The position numbers and the translations under genes are program-made. A model generated the notes under the pieces. That model saw nothing but the letters and a program-made list of their open reading frames with translations, searched no databases and had not been told where the DNA came from. From Actinoplanes octamycinicus (lineage in GTDB: Bacteria > Actinomycetota > Actinomycetes > Mycobacteriales > Micromonosporaceae), in contig NZ_JACHNB010000001.1 of the NCBI RefSeq assembly GCF_014205225.1, forward strand, positions 806,001 to 870,000: 64,000 nt of DNA, in the 5' to 3' direction. This document shows positions 57,831 through 64,000 of the stretch, in pieces. The number at the start of each line of letters is the position of its first letter. Within the stretch, counting starts at the first letter, position 1.

Positions 57831-59114
57831 ATGGCTGCTGAACTCCGCCCCTGGCTCGCCCCGTCCGCCGCCGGCCCGGTCACCGCCACCGTGCGGCTGC
57901 CCGGGTCCAAGTCGATGACCGCGCGCGCGATGGTGCTCGCCGCGCTGGCCGACGGCCGGTCGGTGATCGAGGCGCCGCTGCGGGCCCGGGACACCACGCT
58001 GATGGCGGCCGGCCTGCGCGCGCTCGGCGTCGCGGTGGACACCTCGGCCGACGACCGCTGGGTGATCGAGCCGGGCCCGCTGCGCGGTCCGGCCCGCATC
58101 GACGTGGGCCTGGCCGGCACCATCATGCGCTTCCTGCCGCCGGTCGCGGCGCTGGCCGACGGGCGGGTCGAGTTCGACGGCGACCCGCACGCGCGCAAGC
58201 GGCCGATGGGCCCGATCCTGGACGCGCTGCGCGCCCTCGGGGTCCGCCTGGAGGCGTCGCCGACCGGCGGCCTGCCGCTCACCGTGCACGGCGCCGGCCT
58301 GGTCGAGGGCGGCGAGGCGGTGGTCGACGCGTCCGGGTCCAGCCAGTTCGTCTCCGGCCTGCTGCTCTCCGCGGCCCGGTTCAGCAAGGGGCTGACCCTG
58401 CGGCACGAGGGCCCGCCGGTGCCGTCCGCCCCGCACCTGCGGATGACCACGCACATGCTGCGCGCGGCCGGCGCGGTGGTCGACGAGAGCGTGCCGGATG
58501 TCTGGGTGGTCGAGCCCGGCCCGCTGCACGGCCGCACCTGGGTGATCGAGCCGGACCTCTCCGGCGCGCTGCCGTTCTTCGCGGCCGCCATGGTCACCGG
58601 CGGCGCGGTCACCCTGGCCGGCTGGCCGGCCGCGAGCTGGCAGCCGGTCGCCCAGCTGAGCGAGCTGCTCACCGCGCTGGGCGGCGAGGTGACCCGCTCC
58701 GCCGACGGGCTGACCGTGCGCGGCACCGGCACGCTGCGCGGGATCACCGCCGACCTGTCCGAGGTGAGCGAGATGACCCCGGTGATCTCGGCGCTGGCCG
58801 CGCTCGCCGACGGGCCGTCCGAGCTGCGCGGCGTCGAGCACATCCGGGGCCACGAGACCGACCGGATCGCCGCGCTCGCCACCGAGCTGACCAAGGTGGG
58901 CGCCGGGGTCACCGAGTTCCCGGACGGGTTGCGGATCGAGCCGCGCCCGCTGCACGGCGCCTCCTTCGAGACCTACGCGGACCACCGGATGGCGCACGCC
59001 GCCGCGGTGATCGGACTCTCCGTCCCGGCCGTCCAGCTCACCGACGTAGGTTGTACGTCGAAGACCCTGCCCGAGTTCCCGGAACTCTGGTCGGGTCTCG
59101 CGACGACGAGCTAG
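57831..59114 (+). CDS. aroA: 3-phosphoshikimate 1-carboxyvinyltransferase (EPSP synthase)
   Basis: Shikimate pathway step joining PEP to shikimate 3-phosphate. 427 aa: LPGSKSMTARAMVLAAL near residue 23, GLAGTIMRFLPPVAAL (GTxxR), RKRPMGPILDAL, VSEMTPVISAL and the C-terminal YADHRMAHAAAVIGL. ATG 57831 preferred; ATG 57822 is in frame. Overlaps rsgA by 64 nt. Confidence 0.96.
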   Translation: MAAELRPWLAPSAAGPVTATVRLPGSKSMTARAMVLAALADGRSVIEAPLRARDTTLMAAGLRALGVAVDTSADDRWVIEPGPLRGPARIDVGLAGTIMRFLPPVAALADGRVEFDGDPHARKRPMGPILDALRALGVRLEASPTGGLPLTVHGAGLVEGGEAVVDASGSSQFVSGLLLSAARFSKGLTLRHEGPPVPSAPHLRMTTHMLRAAGAVVDESVPDVWVVEPGPLHGRTWVIEPDLSGALPFFAAAMVTGGAVTLAGWPAASWQPVAQLSELLTALGGEVTRSADGLTVRGTGTLRGITADLSEVSEMTPVISALAALADGPSELRGVEHIRGHETDRIAALATELTKVGAGVTEFPDGLRIEPRPLHGASFETYADHRMAHAAAVIGLSVPAVQLTDVGCTSKTLPEFPELWSGLATTS

Positions 59115-60223
59115 ACGACAAGCCAGAGGAGCCGGCTCTGCCAGGGCGCAAGCGGGAGTACGACGAGGACGACGTCCGGGTCCGGCCGGGGCGGTCGTCC
59201 CGGCCGCGCACCCGGACGCGGCCGAAGCACGACGACGCGGTCGACGCGCTGGTGATCACCGTCGACCGCGGGCGGTATGGATGCGTCCGCGAGGACGACC
59301 CCGACGTCGAGGTGATCACCGCGATGCGCGCCCGCGAGCTGGGCCGCAAGTCGGTGGTGGTGGGTGACCGGGTGGCGCTGGTCGGCGACGTGTCCGGCGA
59401 CGCCGGCTCGCTGGCCCGGATCGTCCGGATCGGCGAGCGGACCTCGGTGCTGCGCCGCACCGCGGACGACGACGACACCACGCCGGAGGGCCGGCTGGAG
59501 CGGGTGGTGGTGGCCAACGCGGACCAGCTGGTGATCGTCAGCGCGCTGTCCGACCCGCCGCCGCGCACCGGGTTCATCGACCGCTGCCTGGTCGCGGCCT
59601 ACGACGCGGACATCGAGCCGCTGCTCTGCCTGACCAAGGCCGACCTGGCCGGCCCGGAGCAGGTGCTCGACTACTACGCCGAGCTGGACCTGCCGCACGT
59701 GCTGATCCGCCCGGGCAGCGACCTGGCCGAGTTGCGCGACCGGCTGGCCGGCCGGATCTCGGTCCTGGTCGGGCACTCCGGGGTGGGCAAGTCGACCCTG
59801 GTCAACCGCCTGGTGCCGGACGCGCTGCGGGCGGTCGGCGTGGTCAGCGCGATCGGCAAGGGCCGGCACACCTCGACCAGCGCGGTCGCCCTGCGACTTC
59901 CCGTGGCCGGACCGGGTTCGGCGAAACGAGTGCGCAAGGACCCCGGGTGGATCATCGACACCCCGGGCATCCGGAGTTTCGGGCTGGCCCACGTCAGCGC
60001 GGAGAGTCTGCTGCACGGCTTCCCCGACCTGGTCGAGGGCACCCTGGAGGACCAGCCGAACTGCGGGCACACCGCCGCCGACGTGGACTGCACGCTGGAC
60101 GCCTGGGTCGACGGTGGCCATGCCGATCGGCGGCGCCTGGAGTCGTACCGCAGGTTGCTCTCCTCGCGGGCCGGCGAGCTGGACGCGCGTGATCACCAGG
60201 CGGACAGCGGACCGAGCGCCTGA
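59051..60223 (+). CDS. rsgA: Ribosome small subunit-dependent GTPase A
   Basis: Circularly permuted GTPase in late 30S maturation. 390 aa: basic/acidic N-terminal tail, OB domain (about 65-145), GTPase with motif order G4 TKAD, G1 GHSGVGKST, G3 DTPG, and a zinc domain with NCGHTAADVDC. The only in-frame start before the conserved RVRPGR segment is TTG 59051, inside aroA, so translation is coupled to aroA. Confidence 0.94.
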   Translation: MYVEDPARVPGTLVGSRDDELDDKPEEPALPGRKREYDEDDVRVRPGRSSRPRTRTRPKHDDAVDALVITVDRGRYGCVREDDPDVEVITAMRARELGRKSVVVGDRVALVGDVSGDAGSLARIVRIGERTSVLRRTADDDDTTPEGRLERVVVANADQLVIVSALSDPPPRTGFIDRCLVAAYDADIEPLLCLTKADLAGPEQVLDYYAELDLPHVLIRPGSDLAELRDRLAGRISVLVGHSGVGKSTLVNRLVPDALRAVGVVSAIGKGRHTSTSAVALRLPVAGPGSAKRVRKDPGWIIDTPGIRSFGLAHVSAESLLHGFPDLVEGTLEDQPNCGHTAADVDCTLDAWVDGGHADRRRLESYRRLLSSRAGELDARDHQADSGPSA

Positions 60224-60257
60224 CTCGCGACAGCGAGTCGCGGATAACCTTCTCGGC

Positions 60258-61058
60258 ATGGCCGGATATGCCGACGATCTCGCCCTTGCCCACACCCTCG
60301 CCGACTCGGCCGACGCCATCGCGATGGCCCGGTTCCGCTCGCTGGACCTGAAGGTCGAGGCCAAGCCCGACCTGACCCCGGTGTCCGACGCGGACACCGC
60401 GGTGGAGAAGTCGATCCGCGCCACGCTGGCCCGGGCCCGGCCGCGCGACGGCGTGCTGGGCGAGGAGTTCGGCCGGTCGGAGGCGGCGGCCGGCCCGGGC
60501 ACCCGGCACTGGGTGATCGACCCGATCGACGGCACCAAGAACTATGTGCGTGGCGTGCCGATCTGGGCCACCCTGATCGCGCTGATGGAGGGCGACACCC
60601 CGGTGGTCGGCCTGGTCTCCGCCCCGGCGCTGGGCCGGCGCTGGTGGGCCGGGCGCGGGCTGGGCGCGTTCGCCGGCAAGCACCAGCACGCGGCCACCCG
60701 GATCGAGGTCTCCCAGGTGCGCAGGCTGGCCGACGCGAGCTTCTGTTACGCCAGCCTGAACGGCTGGCAGGACAACGGCCGGCTGCCCCAGATGATGGAC
60801 ATCCTGCTCGGGGTCTGGCGCAGCCGGGCCTACGGCGACTTCTACGGCTACATGCTGATGGCCGAGGGCGCGCTGGACGCGATGGTCGAGCCGGAGCTGT
60901 CGCTGTGGGACATGGCCGCGCTGATCCCGATCATCACCGAGGCCGGCGGCAAGGTGACCGACCTGGACGGCCGCACCTGCGCGGACAAGTCCTCGGTGAT
61001 CGCCACCAACGGCCTGCTGCACGAGAGCGTGCTGACCGCCCTGACCCCGCGGGGCTGA
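60258..61058 (+). CDS. hisN: Histidinol-phosphatase / inositol monophosphatase family
   Basis: 266 aa Mg-dependent phosphatase; motifs GEEFG, DPIDGTKNYVRG and WDMAALIPIITEAGG. The actinobacterial HisN context after aroA-rsgA supports the histidine pathway role. TAACCT (60245-60250) is 7 nt before the ATG: a leaderless start. A small GACTCGC/GCGAGTC hairpin (60222-60239) separates it from rsgA. Confidence 0.9.
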   Translation: MAGYADDLALAHTLADSADAIAMARFRSLDLKVEAKPDLTPVSDADTAVEKSIRATLARARPRDGVLGEEFGRSEAAAGPGTRHWVIDPIDGTKNYVRGVPIWATLIALMEGDTPVVGLVSAPALGRRWWAGRGLGAFAGKHQHAATRIEVSQVRRLADASFCYASLNGWQDNGRLPQMMDILLGVWRSRAYGDFYGYMLMAEGALDAMVEPELSLWDMAALIPIITEAGGKVTDLDGRTCADKSSVIATNGLLHESVLTALTPRG

Positions 61059-61218
61059 GCGGGTTCCGCCGTCCCGGAAACGGACCTTGGCATGAGAGCA
61101 CCCGGACGGGGTACTCCCCTTGCATACCCGCGAAGGGCATATGTCCGGTTCCGGCGGGATCCGGCCCGCCGCTCGCCGACGTGCGCGGCGGCGAGGCGTT
61201 ATGCACAATGGAGCGATC

Positions 61219-61953
61219 ATGCCGAGCGAGGTTCGTCATCTGGTGAACCGCGACCAGAGCTTCCCGCTGGTCCGGCTGACCGGGGTGCTCGACGCGGACA
61301 CCGCCGCGCCGGTCCGTTCCACCCTTCTCGACGTGCTGGCCGGTCAGCCGGAGGCGGTGGTGGTCGACGTGGCCGGCCTCCGGGTGCTGCAGGCCGACGC
61401 GCTGTCCGTGCTGCGTGAGGTGCTCGACGAGACCCGGGACTGGCCGGCCGCACGGCTCGCGCTCTGTTGTCCCGGCGACGCGAACGGCACGGCCTGGGAG
61501 TCGACCGGCTGGCCGGTCTGGCCGGACCGGGCCGGCGCGTTCGCCGCGCTGGGCAGCCCGGACCAGGGCCGCCGGGTCAGCCTGGAGCTGGAGCCGGTGG
61601 TCGGGGCGGCCCGGCGGGCCCGCGGCATGATCACCGAGACCTGTCTGCGCTGGGAGCTGGCCGAGCTGGCCGGGGACGCCTGCATCGTGGCCACCGAGAT
61701 GGTCAACAACGTGGTGGCGCACGCGCACACCCGGATGTGGGTGCTGCTGGCCCGGCACGGCGACACGCTGAGCGTGGCGGTGCGGGACGAGTCGCCGGTG
61801 CTGCCCCGGTTCGCCGGCCCGGTGGCGCCGACCGCGTACGGCGGGCGTGGCCTGCTGCTGATCGACTCGGTGGCGGTCCGCTGGGGCCGGCTGGCGCTGG
61901 CCGGCGGCAAGGTCGTCTGGGCACATCTGGACCCGGAACGGATCACGGTATGA
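61219..61953 (+). CDS. STAS-HATPase fusion protein (anti-sigma antagonist/kinase hybrid)
   Basis: 244 aa. N-terminal STAS domain (about 10-95; VRLTGVLDADTAAPVRSTL, VVVDVAGLRVLQADALSVL) fused to a GHKL ATPase of the anti-sigma kinase type (about 130-240) with N-box TEMVNNVVAHAHT and GGRGLLLIDSVA. In SigB-type partner switches these domains are usually on separate proteins. No Ser phospho-site is obvious in the STAS loop (AGLRVLQADAL). GGAG 5 nt before ATG 61219. Confidence 0.82.
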   Translation: MPSEVRHLVNRDQSFPLVRLTGVLDADTAAPVRSTLLDVLAGQPEAVVVDVAGLRVLQADALSVLREVLDETRDWPAARLALCCPGDANGTAWESTGWPVWPDRAGAFAALGSPDQGRRVSLELEPVVGAARRARGMITETCLRWELAELAGDACIVATEMVNNVVAHAHTRMWVLLARHGDTLSVAVRDESPVLPRFAGPVAPTAYGGRGLLLIDSVAVRWGRLALAGGKVVWAHLDPERITV

Positions 61954-61982
61954 CCTGCCCGGCACGCGGGTAAGTTGCGGAC

Positions 61983-62540
61983 ATGCGAGACAACGACTAC
62001 CCCACCGAGGTGACCGATCCGGAGGCCTCCGGCCTGCCGGACACCGCCGACGACGACTCCACCGCGTACGACGAGGTGGACAGCGGCCGATGGGCCGACG
62101 GCCCGGACCCGGCGGCGCTGGCCGGGGTCGGCCCGGGCGGGTCGAACCGGTTCGGCGACACCGCGGAGGAGCAACGCCAGGGTGAGGGGCTCGACCGGCG
62201 GCTGCGCCAGGAGGAGCCGGACGTCGGTGCCGAGGACCCGCTCCCGCCGCGCCGCGATCCGGTCGACGAGACGGTCGACGACTCCGAGCGGGAGCGGTTC
62301 GACCGGGACGTGTGGGGCGACAGCCCGACCTCCGACCCGGACTCGCCGGTCTCGCTCTACGACGACGGCCAGCTCGACGAGGACAGCCCGGGCCGGGTCG
62401 GCCGGCTGGTCGCCCCGGACGGCGGCTCCGGCCTGGACGACGAGCCGGACAGCGTGGCCTGGGACGCCGGGGCGGCCGGCGGTGGCGCGAGCGCCGAGGA
62501 GCTGGCCATGCACGAGACCCGCGCCCCGGACTACGACTGA
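61983..62540 (+). CDS. DUF5709-family acidic protein
   Basis: 185 aa, very acidic and disordered, with Gly/Asp-rich segments and no clear fold. Matches the DUF5709 pattern as recalled. TAAGTT (61971-61976) 6 nt before the ATG makes a leaderless start likely. Function unknown. Confidence 0.75.
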   Translation: MRDNDYPTEVTDPEASGLPDTADDDSTAYDEVDSGRWADGPDPAALAGVGPGGSNRFGDTAEEQRQGEGLDRRLRQEEPDVGAEDPLPPRRDPVDETVDDSERERFDRDVWGDSPTSDPDSPVSLYDDGQLDEDSPGRVGRLVAPDGGSGLDDEPDSVAWDAGAAGGGASAEELAMHETRAPDYD

Positions 62541-62640
62541 CCTCCAGGTAAGGGATCCATAAACAGATCGCGGCTGGTCTTGCCCTCACCACCGGCGCCG
62601 TGCAGAGTCGGTGCGCGGCTTCGAGGTGGGGGTGGGAACG

Positions 62641-63363
62641 GTGCGTCACGGTGCCCGGTGGCTGCGGTCGCTGCTGGCGGCCGCGGTCGTCGTCTCCGGC
62701 TTGACCATGTCCGGCGTCGCGCGGGCCGAGACGGTCAGCAAGACCGTGTTCAGCGACGGTTTCGGCGGCGCCCGCGGCACCGGGGTGGACCCGGCCAAGT
62801 GGGCCGGCGACACCGGCGGCCCGTGGCGGGACGGCGACGGGCACCTGGTGCTGGGCTCATGGCTGTACACCGCGACCACCTTCACCCAGGACTCCGGGCA
62901 CGCCTCGGCGCGGATCCGGGCCGGCCGGACCGGCGCCGCCTGGGCCACCTTCGGCATCCTCGGCGACCAGGGGCAGTACCTGTCCGGCTCGGTGCAGACG
63001 CTGGGCGACGACGGGGTGGACGACTACGACTTCCACACCTACGCGATCGACTGGACGGCGACGTCGTTCGTCTGGTCGGTGGACGGCCGGCAGGTGCTGC
63101 GGCTCATCCCGGACACCGCCGGGCAGCCGTTCCGGCTCGCGCTGAACCTGGGCGGCGGCGGGCGGTACTCCAGCGGGATCCTGATCGACTCGGTGAGCGT
63201 CACGGTGAAGGTCGTGGTGGCCGATCCGTGGAAGGTGCACACCACGTACCGGGTCGGTGACCACGTGACCTATCGCGGCGCGACGTACCTGGTGAAAGCC
63301 CTGCACACCGCCCTGCCGGGCTGGCAGCCGGGCCGGGTGCCGGCGCTGTTCGAAAAAATCTGA
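62641..63363 (+). CDS. Secreted GH16-like protein lacking the catalytic motif, with C-terminal CBM5/12-like module
   Basis: 240 aa: signal peptide (about 1-29, GVARA), a concanavalin-like domain (about 33-190) similar to GH16 (FSDGFGGARGTGVDPAKWAG, YAIDWTATSFVWSVDG) but with no ExDxxE, the position being replaced by GDQGQYLSG; then a chitin-binding-like end (WKVHTTYRVGDHVTYRG, YLVKALHT). Probably a lectin or inactive enzyme. GTG 62641 begins the signal better than GTG 62611. No gene in 62541-62640. Confidence 0.72.
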   Translation: MRHGARWLRSLLAAAVVVSGLTMSGVARAETVSKTVFSDGFGGARGTGVDPAKWAGDTGGPWRDGDGHLVLGSWLYTATTFTQDSGHASARIRAGRTGAAWATFGILGDQGQYLSGSVQTLGDDGVDDYDFHTYAIDWTATSFVWSVDGRQVLRLIPDTAGQPFRLALNLGGGGRYSSGILIDSVSVTVKVVVADPWKVHTTYRVGDHVTYRGATYLVKALHTALPGWQPGRVPALFEKI

Positions 63364-63381
63364 GCGAATCCTTGTTATCCG

Positions 63382-63435
63382 GGGTTCCGGAACCCGTCTC
63401 CATTGACCAGCAACAGTCCATCTCTAAAGACTGTT
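63382..63435. promoter_or_regulatory. Palindrome and AACAGTC/GACTGTT inverted repeat upstream of GH16
   Basis: Perfect palindrome GGGTTCCGGAACCC at 63382-63395 and an inverted repeat AACAGTC (63412-63418) with GACTGTT (63429-63435). The AACAGTCC...TAAAGA words are shared with the chitinase upstream region (1245-1273). Confidence 0.5.
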
Positions 63436-63471
63436 TGGAGTACGGCATCCTCTCCCCCCGGAGGTCTCCCC

Positions 63472-64000
63472 ATGCGCAAGTCCCGGTTCTTCCTCGCGGC
63501 GGCGGTCGTCGCGTTGACCTTGGGCGCCGGTCTGACCGTCGCCTCCCGCAGTGACACCGCCGAGGCGGCCGTCGTCTGGAACGAAGACTTCAACGGCGCG
63601 GCCGGCACCGGCGTCGACACCTCCAAGTGGAACTTCGACACCGGCGGCAGCGGCTTCGGCAACCAGGAGCTGCAGTACTACACCAGCGGCACCAGCAACG
63701 TCGCGATGGACGGCCAGGGTCACCTGGTGATCACCGCCCGCAAGGGCAGCGGCGGGCACAACGACTGCTGGAACGGCACCTGCCAGTTCACCTCCGGCCG
63801 GATCCAGACCGCCGGCAAGTTCACCCAGCAGTACGGGCACGTCGAGGCCCGGATCCAGGTGCCGAACGGCTCCGGTCTGTGGCCGGCCTTCTGGATGCTC
63901 GGCGGCGGCAACTGGCCGACCGACGGCGAGATCGACATCATGGAGATCGTCGGCCGGGACCCCAACCGGCTGTTCGGCACGCTGCACGGCCCCGGTTACT
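63472..64000 (+). CDS. Secreted GH16 beta-glucanase (5' part; cut by window)
   Basis: The first 176 codons are visible. Signal peptide about 1-33 (ending near DTAEA), then a GH16 domain with WNEDFNGAAGTGVDTSKW, QYYTSG, WPAFWMLGG and the intact catalytic GEIDIMEIVG. Endo-beta-1,3-glucanase type. GGAGG at 63460-63464 precedes the ATG. Stop and any C-terminal module lie outside. Confidence 0.93.
   Translation, partial: MRKSRFFLAAAVVALTLGAGLTVASRSDTAEAAVVWNEDFNGAAGTGVDTSKWNFDTGGSGFGNQELQYYTSGTSNVAMDGQGHLVITARKGSGGHNDCWNGTCQFTSGRIQTAGKFTQQYGHVEARIQVPNGSGLWPAFWMLGGGNWPTDGEIDIMEIVGRDPNRLFGTLHGPGY

Overview
The window is high-GC DNA of an actinomycete. Gene content and order point to the Micromonosporaceae, probably an Actinoplanes relative; this is an inference from gene families and protein resemblance, not a database result. 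Supporting signs are WhiB proteins, a zinc-binding anti-sigma/SigR pair, Ni-SOD, Kgd, frequent GTG starts, many apparently leaderless genes (TANNNT 6-7 nt before the start codon) and chitin/glucan-degrading secretome genes at both ends. No rRNA, tRNA, prophage or CRISPR array was seen.

Layout. 1-3.2 kb: truncated secreted GH18 chitinase and a GH16-CBM6 glucanase, each with a palindromic operator candidate. 3.2-9.5 kb: YidC-type insertase with a small membrane protein, a YbdK-type carboxylate-amine ligase, a polysaccharide deacetylase, a Nei-type DNA glycosylase, ClpP and a membrane protein. 9.8-11.8 kb: ddaH-rocD arginine/ornithine catabolism, followed by arrays of GC-rich hairpins. 12.3-13.7 kb and 48.0-49.4 kb: two near-identical 1,444-bp IS110-family elements in opposite orientation, both inserted in the same kind of chromosomal repeat. 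13.8-47.8 kb, between them: FHA protein, lipoprotein, patatin plus acyltransferase, merR-trx, a 1056-aa membrane fusion protein with a degenerate site-2-protease motif, an HtrA/histidine kinase/response regulator operon with mprA-mprB-pepD order, an olsB-olsA-like ornithine-lipid pair, kgd, pta-ackA, malic enzyme, sodX/sodN, an RsbW-like kinase, a GntR regulator, a lipid kinase, whiB1, and a sulfite reductase/APS reductase/siroheme chelatase operon with a cysteine-containing leader peptide.

49.5-61 kb follows the mycobacterial whiB1-pdtaS-BCCP-rshA-sigH-SRAP-aroA-rsgA order: PdtaS kinase, SIS protein, TPR protein, biotinyl/lipoyl carrier, the 24-aa ribosomal protein bL37, RsrA/SigR with a perfect SigR-type promoter, alpha/beta hydrolase, a second WhiB protein, SRAP, aroA, rsgA, hisN. 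61-64 kb: a STAS-HATPase fusion, a DUF5709 protein, a GH16-like protein lacking the catalytic motif, and the start of an active-type GH16 glucanase.

The genes work mainly in envelope and redox homeostasis (HtrA two-component system, SigR/RsrA, trx, Ni-SOD, sulfur assimilation) and central carbon metabolism (kgd, pta-ackA, malic enzyme). The most unusual features are the IS110 target repeats, the YExxH membrane fusion protein, the SigR promoter with a longer sigma isoform, the cysteine leader peptide, the paired CRP-like sites before whiB1, and families of hairpin repeats in otherwise empty intergenic DNA.
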